Shown piece after piece: positions 7,220-16,851 of a stretch of DNA of 48,241 nt. The position numbers and the translations under genes were made by a program. The notes below the pieces were generated by a model. That model was given only the letters and a program-made list of their open reading frames with translations. It was not told where the DNA came from and ran no database searches. The stretch is from Myxococcaceae bacterium (lineage in GTDB: Bacteria > Myxococcota > Myxococcia > Myxococcales > Myxococcaceae). Location of the stretch: assembly GCA_016926755.1 (NCBI GenBank), contig JAFGNZ010000026.1:1-48241 (forward strand), in the 5' to 3' direction. Position 1 is the stretch's first letter. Every line of letters begins with the position of its first letter.

Positions 7220-10200
7220 ATGACGGTTCCTCCTGGCACGCTCGTGGCGGGGCGCTTCTCCGTACAGCGCATGGAAGGGCATGGGGGCATGGGTCTGATC
7301 TACAAGGCCCGTGACACCGAGAGTGGGCGCACCGTGGCGCTCAAGCTGATGCACGCCACGGCGGACTCCGAGTCGGCCCGCCGCTTCGCGCGTGAGGCCC
7401 AGGTGCTCTCCAGGCTGCTCCACCCCGGCATCGTCTCCTACGTGGCCCATGGCCTGACCGATGACGGGCAGCCCTTCCTGGCCATGGAGTGGCTGGAGGG
7501 AGAGGACCTGGAGCGGCGGCTGGCTCGCCAGGCGTTGGCCTTCTCCGAGGTGCTGCTGCTGCTGCGCAGGGCGGCCGAGGTGCTCGCCGCGGCGCACGCG
7601 CAGGGCATCATCCACCGGGACATCAAGCCCTCCAACCTCTTCCTGTGCGAAGGGAAGGTGGAGACGCTGAAGCTGTTGGACTTTGGCCTGGCGCGGGCGA
7701 AGGCCTCCTCGAAGCCTCTCACCGGCAGCCGGGTGGTGCTGGGGACTCCTGGGTACATGGCCCCTGAGCAAGCCGCCAGTCAGCCAGACATCACCCCCAG
7801 CGCCGACGTCTTCTCTCTGGGCTGCGTGCTGTACGAATGCCTCATCGGCCAGGCACCCTTCCGCGCCTCGCACGTGGCGGCGATTCTGGCCAAGATTCTC
7901 TACGTCGATCCGGTGCCGCTGCGCGTCCTCCGTCCGGAGCTGCCCGTGGCGCTCCAGGGGTTGATGGACCGGATGCTGGCCAAGGACCCTGGGCAGCGGC
8001 TCACGGACGGACAGCACCTGCTGCGAGCCTTGGCGGAGCTGGGCACCTCCCACGGGGAGATCCCCCCGGCTCCGGCGGCGCTGAGGGTGGCACCGGCGCC
8101 AGGGGGGGAGCCCGACTCCGAGCAGCAGCTGGTGAGCGTCCTGCTGGCCACTCCGGAGCCACCCTCGAAGGAAGGGCTCGCGCGGACGATGGGGGCGCAG
8201 GATGCGGCCCAGGCCCGCAGGAGGCTGAAGCCGCTCCTCGAGGAGCTGCGAGCCCACGGCGCGAAGGCCTCGCTGCTGGCGAACAACTCGCTGCTGGCCA
8301 CGTTCCTGCTGGAGCGGGGCACGGCCACGGATCAGGCGGCCCTGGCCGGCCACTGCGCCCTGCTCATCAAGGAGCGGTGGCCGGAGGGCCTGGTGGTGCT
8401 CACCACCGGGCTGACCTTGCGAGGCAGGCCGCAGCCCGTGGGCGAGGTGATGGACAGGGCCGGTGAGCTGCTCCGCCTGATGGAGAGCCGGCACGAGCCC
8501 ACCCTGAGCCATGTGACGCTGGACGAGACGACGGCGGGGCTGCTGGAGCCCCGGTTCCAGCTCGACAAGGCCGGGCCTGGCGCCTTCCTGCTGCTGCGCG
8601 AGCACCTGGACGTGGACACGAGCCGCCCGCTGCTGGGCCGCCCCACGCCCTGCGTCGGCCGCGAGCAGGAGCTGGCGATGCTGGAGATGACCTTCCTCTC
8701 CTGCGTGGAGGACTCGGCCGCCCGCGCCGTGCTGGTGACGGCCCCCGCGGGCATCGGCAAGTCCCGCCTGCGCCACGAGTTCCTCCGGCGCCTGGAGCGG
8801 CGCGGCCCTCCTCCGCAGGTGCTGCTCGGGCGCGCGGATCCGATGACGGCGGGCTCTGCCTACGGCCTGCTGGGCCAGGCCGTGCGGCGGCTGTGCGGGG
8901 TGGTGCACGGCGAGCCGCTGGAGGCCCGGCGCGAGAAGCTGGCCCGCCGCACCTGCCGCTACCTGCTGCCCGAGCAGATGAAGGACACGGCGGAGTTCCT
9001 GGGCGAGCTGTGCGGGGTGCCCTTCGGCGTGGAGGACAGCCCGAAGCTGCGCGCGGCCCGCGAGGATCCGCGGCTGATGAGCCAGCAGGTGATGCGGGCC
9101 ATGGTGTCGTTCCTTCGCGCGGAGCTGGCCCAGGGGCCGGTGCTGCTGGTGCTGGAGGATCTGCACTGGGGCGACGCACCCACGGTGCGGCTGGTGGACG
9201 AGGTGCTGGGCGCGCTGGCCGAGTGCCCGCTGGTGGTGCTGGCGCTGGCGCGGCCGGAGGTGCGGGAGCTGTTCCCCCGGCTGTGGCCCCGGTGGCTGCA
9301 AGAGGTTCCGCTGAGGGGCTTGAGCCAGAAGGCCAGCAGCCGGCTGGTGCAGGAGGTGCTGGGCCCCGGCCTCTCCCCCGCCGTGATGGAGCGGCTGGTG
9401 GAGCAGGCGGCGGGCAACGCGCTGTTCCTGGAGGAGCTGATCCGCGGCGTGGCGGAGGGGCACGGAGAGAAGACGCCGGGCACGGTGCTGGCCATGCTCC
9501 AGTCGCGCCTGCAGCGGCTGGATGTGGGGCCGCGGCGGGTGCTGCTGGCGGGGGCCATCTTCGGCCGGACCTTCTCCCAGGGTGGGGTGAAGGCGTTGGT
9601 GGATGAGGAGCTGTCCGCCGAAGAGCTGGAGCGGTGTCTGCGGCAGGTGACGGAGCTGGAGGTGGTGGAGCTCCAGGCCGACAGCCGCCCTCCCGTGAAG
9701 GCGGAGTACCGCTTCCGCCATGCGCTGGTGCGGGACGCCGCCTACAGCCTGGTGCCTGACAGGCTCAAGCCCGTGAGTCACCGCCGGGCGGGCGCATGGC
9801 TGGAGCAGGCCGGGGAGCAGGATCCGCTGGTGCTGGCCGAGCACTATCAGCTGGGGCAGGATCAGGAGAAGGCCGCCTGGTTCTTCACCCGTGCCGCCGA
9901 GCGGCTCGTCGAGCGGCAGGATCTGCAAGGGGCACAGCGGAGCTTGAAGGCCGCGCTCGCGTGCGCGCCCCAGGGTGAGCTCCTCGTCGAGCTGAGGGCC
10001 ACGGAGGCGGTGACCAGCTTCTGGGCGGAGGACTTCGAGCACGCGTATGCGGTCGGCGAACGGGTACGCCCCGAGCTGCGGCCGGGGAGCACTGCCTGGG
10101 CGCGGGTGATGGGAGGGTTGATGCTGGTAGGAGCGCAGAGCGGGCGGCTGGCGGATCTGATGTTCCTGCGCCAGCTCTTCCTGGCCGCCACGCCAGACCC

Positions 10201-11176
10201 TGACGCTGTCCCGGTCTACACCCAGGCGGCCAGCTTCCTGAACAGCCTGCACCTGTGGTGTGGCCAGCCGGCCGAGGCGGCCGCCGTGCTCGAGCGGATG
10301 GACCAGGTGTGCTCCGCGGCGGCCGCGCGAGAGGGGATCACCCGGGGGTGGCTGTACTGCGCGCACGGGTACTTCGATCATTTTCATCTGGCCAGGCCAT
10401 GGCGCGGCCGGAGCTGGGCGGAGCAGGGCACGCAGGCGTTCCTCGAGGTGAACTCGGAGAGCAACGTGACGGCGACGCAGACCCTGTGGGGGCTGACGTT
10501 GATGGCGCTGGGGGATGTGCCCACGGCGGTGGAGGTGATGCACGAAGGCCTGACGCACGCCCTGCGCGCCGCGCTGATGTACCCCATCCACTACACGCAG
10601 ATGCACCTCTCCTTGGTGCTGGCGAGCAGTCGCGAGCCCGCGCACCACGAGGAGGCGCGCCAACTGAGCCTGCAAGCGCTGGAGACAGAGCGGGTGAATT
10701 TGCTGCGCCTGGGCATCGCCCACCTGGCGCTGGCGAAGCTGGCGGCACTCCAGGGGCACCTCTCCGAGGCGGAGGCCCAGGCGCGCAAGGCGTGCGAGGT
10801 GCTGGCCATGTTCGTGCCCTACCGGCTCCTGGCGCACACCACGCTGAGCGCGGTGCTGCTGGCGCAGAAGCGCGTCGCGGAGGCGCGGGCCGAGGCGGAG
10901 CAGGGTGTGAAGGCCCTGGAGCAGATGGGGGGCGCCGGAGCGATGTCGGTAGGAACGTGGCTGGCGCTGGCCGAGGCTTGCTTCGCCCAGGCAGACACGG
11001 CCGCGGGCGAGCAGGCCCTGCGCAAAGCCGTGCATTGCGCGCGCCTTCGGGCCGAGGACATTCCAGAGGACGTGGCCCGGGAGCGCTTCCTGAGCCAGGT
11101 GCCCGAGAACGCCCGTACCCGGGAGCTGGCCCGTGAGCGCTGGGGCACCGGCTGGGACAGCCCGCCCGCGGGATAG
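7220..11176 (+). CDS. Ser/Thr protein kinase fused to degenerate cyclase-like, AAA ATPase and TPR domains
   Basis: 1318 residues. Residues 1-275 are a Hanks-type kinase: glycine loop GHGGMG (20-25), Lys42 in VALKLM, HRDIKPSN (Asp134), DFG (Asp154) and the APE motif (181-183). All catalytic residues are present, so it should be active. Residues about 300-450 resemble a class III nucleotide-cyclase homology domain (SLLANNSLLATF, PVGEVMDRAGELLRLME) but lack the metal-binding Asp residues. A predicted STAND/AAA ATPase starts near 478 (VGREQELAMLE) with Walker A APAGIGKS (508-515) and a Walker-B-like LLVLEDLHW near 640. The C-terminal 500 residues are TPR-like helices. This matches the large myxobacterial PknK-like signalling proteins. 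It appears to be transcribed alone, with a hairpin 40 bp after the stop. Confidence 0.9.
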   Translation: MTVPPGTLVAGRFSVQRMEGHGGMGLIYKARDTESGRTVALKLMHATADSESARRFAREAQVLSRLLHPGIVSYVAHGLTDDGQPFLAMEWLEGEDLERRLARQALAFSEVLLLLRRAAEVLAAAHAQGIIHRDIKPSNLFLCEGKVETLKLLDFGLARAKASSKPLTGSRVVLGTPGYMAPEQAASQPDITPSADVFSLGCVLYECLIGQAPFRASHVAAILAKILYVDPVPLRVLRPELPVALQGLMDRMLAKDPGQRLTDGQHLLRALAELGTSHGEIPPAPAALRVAPAPGGEPDSEQQLVSVLLATPEPPSKEGLARTMGAQDAAQARRRLKPLLEELRAHGAKASLLANNSLLATFLLERGTATDQAALAGHCALLIKERWPEGLVVLTTGLTLRGRPQPVGEVMDRAGELLRLMESRHEPTLSHVTLDETTAGLLEPRFQLDKAGPGAFLLLREHLDVDTSRPLLGRPTPCVGREQELAMLEMTFLSCVEDSAARAVLVTAPAGIGKSRLRHEFLRRLERRGPPPQVLLGRADPMTAGSAYGLLGQAVRRLCGVVHGEPLEARREKLARRTCRYLLPEQMKDTAEFLGELCGVPFGVEDSPKLRAAREDPRLMSQQVMRAMVSFLRAELAQGPVLLVLEDLHWGDAPTVRLVDEVLGALAECPLVVLALARPEVRELFPRLWPRWLQEVPLRGLSQKASSRLVQEVLGPGLSPAVMERLVEQAAGNALFLEELIRGVAEGHGEKTPGTVLAMLQSRLQRLDVGPRRVLLAGAIFGRTFSQGGVKALVDEELSAEELERCLRQVTELEVVELQADSRPPVKAEYRFRHALVRDAAYSLVPDRLKPVSHRRAGAWLEQAGEQDPLVLAEHYQLGQDQEKAAWFFTRAAERLVERQDLQGAQRSLKAALACAPQGELLVELRATEAVTSFWAEDFEHAYAVGERVRPELRPGSTAWARVMGGLMLVGAQSGRLADLMFLRQLFLAATPDPDAVPVYTQAASFLNSLHLWCGQPAEAAAVLERMDQVCSAAAAREGITRGWLYCAHGYFDHFHLARPWRGRSWAEQGTQAFLEVNSESNVTATQTLWGLTLMALGDVPTAVEVMHEGLTHALRAALMYPIHYTQMHLSLVLASSREPAHHEEARQLSLQALETERVNLLRLGIAHLALAKLAALQGHLSEAEAQARKACEVLAMFVPYRLLAHTTLSAVLLAQKRVAEARAEAEQGVKALEQMGGAGAMSVGTWLALAEACFAQADTAAGEQALRKAVHCARLRAEDIPEDVARERFLSQVPENARTRELARERWGTGWDSPPAG

Positions 11177-11216
11177 TCCGAGCCGCGGAGTCAGCTCGCG
11201 CGGCAAAAGCCGTACA

Positions 11217-11251
11217 CCCATGCTCCCGCCGCGGCGAGCGCGGAGCATGGG
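11217..11251 (+). terminator. Hairpin after the kinase gene
   Basis: A perfect 10-bp inverted repeat (cccatgctcc / ggagcatggg) encloses a 15-nt GC-rich loop, 40 bp after the kinase stop. There is no clear U-tract, which is common in such high-G+C genomes, so terminator activity is inferred. Confidence 0.5.
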
Positions 11252-11329
11252 GGAAGCCAGCGTGCCCACTCTGAACAGGTGGGGAGCGGGGCTCAGCCGC
11301 GCCCCTCGAAGGATGGGAGGCACGGAGCG

Positions 11330-11563
11330 ATGAGCATCTGGAAGCGGCTTGCGGAGCGGATGCGTGGCATGTCGAGAGGCGCGGACCGGACGCCGCCCGA
11401 GGGCGACGTGGGCATGACGTACGCGGACCTCGAGCGCGACAAGGCGCGCAAGGAGGCAATGCTGTCAGGCGAGGGCTTCATCGCTGGGGCGGGAATGGGG
11501 GAGTTCCCGGCCTCGCGCACGGGCTCGGACGAGCCGGTGCGGGGCAGCGAGGACGAGACCTAG
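11330..11563 (+). CDS. Small hypothetical protein
   Basis: 77 residues starting MSIWKRLAERMRGMSRGADR. ATG at 11330 is chosen over an in-frame start at 11279 because CGGAG lies just upstream of it. The N terminus is a basic amphipathic helix; the rest is polar and probably partly disordered, with GMTYADLERDKARKEAML helical. I recognise no family. Its 3' end overlaps the 3' end of the convergent 14-repeat lipoprotein gene by 86 bp, so one of the two C termini could be mis-framed. Confidence 0.5.
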   Translation: MSIWKRLAERMRGMSRGADRTPPEGDVGMTYADLERDKARKEAMLSGEGFIAGAGMGEFPASRTGSDEPVRGSEDET

Positions 11564-14500
11564 CGCGCAGGCCCAACAGGGCGAGCAGCAGCCCGGCCGC
11601 GGAGGCTCCGCCTGGCGAGCCCGCAGCGCAGTCACACCCGCCCGGAGACGGGGACGAAGGCTCCTCGCCCACGATGAGGGTGACGGTGGCGGGCGCGGAG
11701 GTGGCGACCCCATCCGAGACGGTGAAGGTGAAGGTGGTGGTACCGCGGAAGCCCTCCGGTGGCGTGTAGGCCAGCACGGGCGGCGTACCGAGCAACGTCC
11801 CCTCCCCGGGCTGGGAGGTGAGGGTGAAGGAGAGCGCATCTCCCTCCACGTCCGAGCCGGTGAGCACCACGGCGCCCTGGCTGCCCACGGGCACCACGAC
11901 GGTCTGCGCCTCGGCGACGGGCGCATCGTTCACCGGGGTCACCGCGAGGCTCACCGTGACCGGCTCGGAGGTCCGCTGCCCATCCGAGACGCTGAAGGTG
12001 AAGCCGTCCTCCCCGTGGAAGTCCGTCCCTGGCGTGTAGGTGAGCTCCGGCGGGCTCCCCGCCAGCGAGCCGTGCGCCGGGGCCGAGACGACCTGGAACG
12101 TGAGGGGCAGCCCTTCTGGATGTGCGCCGCCGAGAACCAGTGCGAGCGGCTCATCCTCCTGTGTACTCGCGGACTGCATGAAGGCCAGCGGCTGCTCCAG
12201 CGAGACGAGCCGGCCCAGCACGCGCCTCGTCCGGAGGTCCGGAGGCTCAACGAAATTGCTGTAGGCGACGAGCGACCGCGGGCTTCCGGAGGAAGCGACA
12301 GCCGGTGTCGTCTCGTCATGAGGCCCGGTCGCGAAGGGGATCTCCGAAGGACCGGCCACCCTTCCGTCTCCGCTCACCCACCGCCCGTAGACATCGTCGT
12401 TGCCCGCTCGGAAGTCTTCCCACACCACGAGGTAGCCACCGCCGACGCGAGCCACGGCGGGGGAGCGCTGCGTACTCGCTCCGGTGGAGATGGGGATGCC
12501 GCCGGGGTCCAGCACCTCCCCCGCGCCGCTCACCCTCGCCCCAACGATGTCATAAGACTCCGACCACGCGACGAAGTAGCCCACCCCATCGGACGTCACC
12601 GCGAGAGGCCCCCGCGCCGTAGGGGAGGAGGAGATGCGAATGCCGCTGGCATCCAGCACCCCTCCTCCTCCGCTCATCCGCGCGCCCCAGACGTCCCACA
12701 GAGGGGGCTTTCCGTTAATCGAAACCTCCTGCCACAGCACGAGGTAGCCCTCCCCATTGGACGCCACCGCGGGCTGCGCCTGGAGGCGGCCAGCGGTGGC
12801 GGGCGGCAAGGCGTTGCCTTCCAGCACCTTTGCGTCGCCACTCACCCGCGCCCAGCGGATGCCGCCACCCACCTCCCACGCCACGAGGTACCCCGTCCCG
12901 TTGGAAGCCACCCTGGGTAATGACGAGCGCTCGGCCCCCGCGAACAGGAGAACGCCGTCGGCATCCAGCACCTGCCCCGCACTGCTCACCCTCGCGCCAT
13001 GAATAGAGTCCGGGTTGGTGCGCCCGTCTGTCCAGGCAACGAAGTAGTCCGTCCCGTCGGACGCCACCGCGGGCTCCTTCTGGCTGCCCACTGCGGTGGA
13101 GATGACGATTCCCGCGGGGTCCAGCACCTCGCCCGTCGCGCTCACCCGCGTCCCGTAGAGGTCCCAGGACTCCCCGCGCCGGTCCGTCCACACCACGAGG
13201 TAGTCCGTCCCGTTGGAGGCCATCGCCGGCTGCGCCTGGGGGTTGGCCGCCGTGGAGAGGAGGAGTCCAGGAGCATCCAACACCTCCCCCGTCTCCCCCA
13301 CCCGCGCGCCGAAGACATCCTTGTCATCGAACAGGTACTCCGACCACACCAGGAAGAAGCCCGCCCCGCCGGACGCCACCCTGGGCGCCCCACCCTCCGT
13401 CCCGGCCACGAGCTCCAGCTGGCCCAGCACCGTGCCCTCCCCGTCCACCCAGGCCCCAGCCATGTCCTGCGAGCTGCCCTGATCCCTCGACCATGCGACG
13501 AGATAGCGCCCCTGCCTGGAGACCACCTCGGCAGAGAGCTCGTTCCTGGACGTGGTGGAGATGCGGAGGCCGCTGGGGTCCAGCACCTCGCCCACTCCGC
13601 TCACCCTCGCCCCGTAGATATCCGCGTCGTAGTCTTTGCCGTTCCGGACGTCGCGCCAGACGACGAGAAAGCCCGCTCCGTCGGACGCCACCGAGGGACT
13701 GTGCTGGTCCCCCACCGTGCTGGAGATGGAGATGCCGCCAGCGTCCAGCACCTGCCCTTCCCGGCTCACCCTCGCGCCTTGGATGTCTCGCATGAAGCTC
13801 GACGAGCCACTCCAGACATCCCACACGACGAGGTAGTCCGTCCCGTTGAACGCCACCGAGGGATTGCCTCCGTAGCCTGATGCGGTGGAGAGGGCGAGGG
13901 CCGGGGTGTCCAGCACCTGCCCCGCACTGCTCACCCGCGTGCCTCGGATGTGCACTTCGCCCACCCCCACGTCCGTCCACACCACGAGGTAGCCCGTCCC
14001 GTCGGAAACCACCGCGGGCTGGTACTGGGTCCCCTCTTGGGTGGAGAGGGCAAGGGGCTCGGTGTCCAGCACCTGCCCCGCACTGCTCACCCGCGCCCCA
14101 CGGAGGTCCGCTCCCCCTGGCTGCTGCTCCGTCCACACCACGAGGTAGTCCGTCCCGTTGGACGCCACCACGGGGGAGCCCAGGTCTCCCGCCCCGGTGG
14201 AGATGGCGAAGGTCCCGGTGTCCAGCACCTGCCCCGCACTGCTCACGCGCACCCCACGGATATCCACTCCCCCTGGCTGCTGGTCCATCCACACCACGAG
14301 GTAGTCCGTTCCGTTGGAGGCCACCTCGGGATTGAGCTGATCGCCGTAGGCAGGCGCGCCAGGCACGGGCTCATCCATTCCGAGCTCCGGTGACACCACC
14401 GGGTCCAGCACCGCCGGCCAGGACGATGCGACCAGCACCTGCCGCGGTACCCGCCCTGGGGCCTCCACCCTGCCCGGCGATTCCTCACGGCGACAGCCCC

Positions 14501-14564
14501 CCACGGACCACACCAGCAGCAGACACAGCCACACGGAACTTCGCTGGCTCGCTCGGAAAAGCAA
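11478..14564 (-). CDS. Large surface lipoprotein: 14 propeller-like repeats, two cadherin-like domains
   Basis: 1028 residues from a TTG start at 14564, preceded by AGGGGGTGG. This choice gives a clean signal peptide with lipobox SVGGC; earlier in-frame codons only add non-signal sequence. Residues about 60-790 hold 14 copies of a roughly 52-residue repeat of the form VASNGTDYLVVWTD...GARVSSAGQVLD....IS, a beta-propeller-like pattern. Two tandem cadherin-like domains follow (LTFQVVSAPAHGSL and VNDAPVAEAQTVVV...DGVATSAPATVTL). The C terminus has GGCDCAAGSPGGASAAGLLLA, close to the MYXO-CTERM sorting signal, then a longer than usual Arg/Pro tail. Predicted extracellular adhesive or binding protein. 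The combination of an N-terminal lipobox and a MYXO-CTERM-like tail is noteworthy. Confidence 0.85.
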   Translation of the reverse strand: MLFRASQRSSVWLCLLLVWSVGGCRREESPGRVEAPGRVPRQVLVASSWPAVLDPVVSPELGMDEPVPGAPAYGDQLNPEVASNGTDYLVVWMDQQPGGVDIRGVRVSSAGQVLDTGTFAISTGAGDLGSPVVASNGTDYLVVWTEQQPGGADLRGARVSSAGQVLDTEPLALSTQEGTQYQPAVVSDGTGYLVVWTDVGVGEVHIRGTRVSSAGQVLDTPALALSTASGYGGNPSVAFNGTDYLVVWDVWSGSSSFMRDIQGARVSREGQVLDAGGISISSTVGDQHSPSVASDGAGFLVVWRDVRNGKDYDADIYGARVSGVGEVLDPSGLRISTTSRNELSAEVVSRQGRYLVAWSRDQGSSQDMAGAWVDGEGTVLGQLELVAGTEGGAPRVASGGAGFFLVWSEYLFDDKDVFGARVGETGEVLDAPGLLLSTAANPQAQPAMASNGTDYLVVWTDRRGESWDLYGTRVSATGEVLDPAGIVISTAVGSQKEPAVASDGTDYFVAWTDGRTNPDSIHGARVSSAGQVLDADGVLLFAGAERSSLPRVASNGTGYLVAWEVGGGIRWARVSGDAKVLEGNALPPATAGRLQAQPAVASNGEGYLVLWQEVSINGKPPLWDVWGARMSGGGGVLDASGIRISSSPTARGPLAVTSDGVGYFVAWSESYDIVGARVSGAGEVLDPGGIPISTGASTQRSPAVARVGGGYLVVWEDFRAGNDDVYGRWVSGDGRVAGPSEIPFATGPHDETTPAVASSGSPRSLVAYSNFVEPPDLRTRRVLGRLVSLEQPLAFMQSASTQEDEPLALVLGGAHPEGLPLTFQVVSAPAHGSLAGSPPELTYTPGTDFHGEDGFTFSVSDGQRTSEPVTVSLAVTPVNDAPVAEAQTVVVPVGSQGAVVLTGSDVEGDALSFTLTSQPGEGTLLGTPPVLAYTPPEGFRGTTTFTFTVSDGVATSAPATVTLIVGEEPSSPSPGGCDCAAGSPGGASAAGLLLALLGLRARSRPRCPAPARPSPCARPGTPPFPPQR

Positions 14565-14763
14565 CGTCCACCCCCTAGGGTTCGAGAACCTTCCTGGACC
14601 CGGAACCACTCCTCGCGAGTGCAAGCAGGTGGCCAGCCTTCCTCGAGCGACAGTCCCTCCCGCTGGCGCTCGAACGCCGCGGGTCTCGGGCCTTGGCTGA
14701 AGCAGGAACGAGGGTGACGGATATTCGAGGTGCCCTGACTCGTGTGTCATTCGCGAGGTGCCG

Positions 14764-14844
14764 GCGGAAGGGCACAGCCCACAGCTCGCGGCCGGTGCTC
14801 CCGTCGTTCGCGGTGAAGAAGGCGTCCCAGCCGGAGGCGATGAA
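14764..14844 (-). pseudogene. ELWxxDGT-type repeat fragment
   Basis: About 27 codons reading FIASGWDAFFTANDGSTGRE followed by LWAVPF. This is the terminal unit of ELWxxDGT-repeat proteins, which are common in myxobacteria. No upstream repeats remain, so only a scrap of a once larger gene survives. Confidence 0.5.
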
Positions 14845-14965
14845 GCCGCTCAAGCATGGGAGGGCTGGTGGAACCCGTGCGCACACGAGGGAGTCTTCCT
14901 GTGCTTCCCCAGCCGCGCGTAGAAGCTCCCCAAGCTCCGAGCGTTCATCGACGCGGTCCGCTCCG

Positions 14966-15079
14966 TCACCCGCAGACCGGAGTCACCTTCGGGCTGATGT
15001 CGCACCCCGTGTCATCAGTGGCGTTGCAGCTCGCATCAATGCCGCAGCTGCCGAAGCCGCGCAGCTGGATGATGCCCAC
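14966..15079 (-). pseudogene. Short Cys-rich C-terminal fragment
   Basis: A minus-strand frame from a GTG at 15079 to a stop at 14966 reads VGIIQLRGFGSCGIDASCNA, then TDDTGCDISPKVTPVCG. Four spaced Cys and a C-terminal CG look like the end of a secreted disulfide-rich protein. The frame is closed by a stop shortly upstream, so it is either a truncated relic or a chance frame. Confidence 0.25.
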
Positions 15080-15114
15080 GGCCCCACCGCCCCCTGGTCA
15101 GGGCAGTGAGCGGA

Positions 15115-16851
15115 TCAGAGGGAGGTGAACCCCTCGCGGAGGTGTCCACCGCGGGAGCGGACCAGGCGCCGGAGGACGCCACTCGCGCCCTCGGCCAGCG
15201 CCACCAGCGCCATCACCGCGAGGACGAGGGTCAGCGCACGCTCCGAGAGGAACAGCGAGAGCGCGATGTGGAGGAGCTTGCCGATCCCTCCCGCTCCGAC
15301 GATGCCGAGCACCGCGGAGGCGCGCACGTTCACCTCGAAGCGGTAGAGCGTATACGCGAGCAGCTGCGGGGCAGCCTGCGGGAGGATCGAGTGGACGAAC
15401 GTGGCGAGCCGGCTGGCGCCACCGCCGAGCGCGGCCTCCACCGGGCCTCGCGGCACCTCCTCGAACGCCTCGGCATAGAGGCGGCCGAGGACGCCCGCGG
15501 TGTGGATCGCGAGGGCCAGCGCGCCAGCGAAGGGCCCGAGGCCCACCGCGAGGATGAAGACGAGCGCCCAGAGCACCTCGGGGAGCGTGCGCCCGAAGAC
15601 GATGGTGGCGCGAGCCAGGGCATGGAGCGCGCCACGGATGAGCCGGGCAAGTCCCCGGGGCCGGAGGAGCTCGCCGGCACGGTCGGCGACGAAGAGCTCC
15701 CGAGAGGCAGGCAGGGAGAGCAGCAACGCCGCGCCTGCCGCGAGCGCCGTACCGAAGATGGCGATCGCCAGCGTCTCGGCGAGGGCTGGCAGGAGCGCGC
15801 CGAGCAGCCCTGGCGTCACCTCCGGCGGCCAGGCATCGGCGGCGAAGGCGGCAATGCCCGCCCGGGCCTCCGCGCCGAAGAGCGCGACAGGCGAGAGCTC
15901 GAGGGAGGCGGCGCCCCACGCGGCGAGGCCGGCCCAGGCGAGCGCCGAGCCAGCCAGCACCGGGCCGGGCACACCGCTGGCGAGGCGAGCGCGTAGCCTC
16001 CGGGAGAGCTGGTCAACGCCGGTGACGAGGAGGAAGAGCAGCAAGACCAGCGTCGCCACCTCGTCATAGGCGAACATGGTGAGCGAGAGCTGGAGCTGCT
16101 GGCCGAGCCCTCCGGCGCCGACCAGCCCAAGCACGGCGGAGGCCCGGAGCGCGCAGTCGAAGCGGTAGAGCGTGTAGCTCGCCACGAGAGGCATGGCCTC
16201 GGGCAGCACCGCGAGCCGGAAGGCCTGCGCCGGCGTGGCGCCCGCCGCCCGGAGCGCCACCACCGCGGTGCCGGGCGTGGACTCGTAGATCTCCGAGAAG
16301 ACCTTGCCCAGCACCCCACCGAAGGAGAGCCCGAGCGCGAACACGCCGGGCAGCGGCCCGAGCCCCACGGCCCGCACCGCGAGGAGCGCCCAGATCAGAT
16401 CCGGCACTGACCGCATCACGTTGAGGAGGAGCCGCGCCAGGCTCCGCGCCGCGAGCGCGAACCATCGCCCTGGGCCCCGGGCCTTGCTCTCGCCGCCACC
16501 CAGCGCCTCGAGGTCCGCGGCCGCGATGGAGAGAGGGAACCCCAGGGCGAACGCGAGCGTGAGGCCGCACACGGCGATGGCCACCGTCTCGAGGAGCGGC
16601 CGCACCAGCGAGCCGAGAAAGGCCGGGCTGAGCGCGGGCCGGAGGAAGCCCGTGGCGAAGTCAGCCATCGCCGCCCGCGCCTCGGCTCCGAAGAGCACCG
16701 CGGGCCGCGCCTCGGCCTGGTACGCGCTCCAGGCGATCGCCCCCATCACCGCCGCGAGCGCGAGCCAGGACGAGGTGCGCAGGCCCGGTCGCGGCGGGAG
16801 CGCGAGCGCCGCCGGTGGTGGCTGCCCGTCGCCGAGGGCCAGGGGGCTCAC
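15115..16851 (-). CDS. Fused double permease of a PhnE-type ABC importer (probable selenium oxyanion uptake)
   Basis: 578 residues made of two homologous halves (about 1-290 and 291-578), each a PhnE-like permease with six or so helices. Each half has an EAA-type cytoplasmic loop: ALRAAGATPAQAFRLAVLPEA in the first, ALGGGASRLATFVHSILPQA in the second. Both halves share the closing signature YTLYRF...RASAVLG.VGAGG.G. Normal PhnE subunits are single and dimerise; here both are in one chain. The GTG start lies directly after the TAG stop of the ATPase gene, so translation is coupled. With the upstream ATPase and the divergent binding protein it forms a complete importer. Adjacency to selD suggests selenate or a related selenium compound as substrate rather than phosphonate, which is inference. 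Confidence 0.85.
   Translation of the reverse strand: MSPLALGDGQPPPAALALPPRPGLRTSSWLALAAVMGAIAWSAYQAEARPAVLFGAEARAAMADFATGFLRPALSPAFLGSLVRPLLETVAIAVCGLTLAFALGFPLSIAAADLEALGGGESKARGPGRWFALAARSLARLLLNVMRSVPDLIWALLAVRAVGLGPLPGVFALGLSFGGVLGKVFSEIYESTPGTAVVALRAAGATPAQAFRLAVLPEAMPLVASYTLYRFDCALRASAVLGLVGAGGLGQQLQLSLTMFAYDEVATLVLLLFLLVTGVDQLSRRLRARLASGVPGPVLAGSALAWAGLAAWGAASLELSPVALFGAEARAGIAAFAADAWPPEVTPGLLGALLPALAETLAIAIFGTALAAGAALLLSLPASRELFVADRAGELLRPRGLARLIRGALHALARATIVFGRTLPEVLWALVFILAVGLGPFAGALALAIHTAGVLGRLYAEAFEEVPRGPVEAALGGGASRLATFVHSILPQAAPQLLAYTLYRFEVNVRASAVLGIVGAGGIGKLLHIALSLFLSERALTLVLAVMALVALAEGASGVLRRLVRSRGGHLREGFTSL

Larger units (their letters stand above)
14565..15114. other. 550-bp intergenic region with two gene scraps
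   Basis: This region separates the repeat lipoprotein from the ABC permease. Apart from the two minus-strand scraps listed separately (14764-14844 and 14966-15079), I see no gene with a credible start, no tRNA and no clear repeat. Confidence 0.5.

Noticed and set aside
6254-11323. Very long minus-strand open frame opposite the kinase-ATPase
   Set aside because: It is the antisense of a high-G+C gene with complete catalytic motifs; only its last 819 bases (5435-6253) form a credible separate gene.
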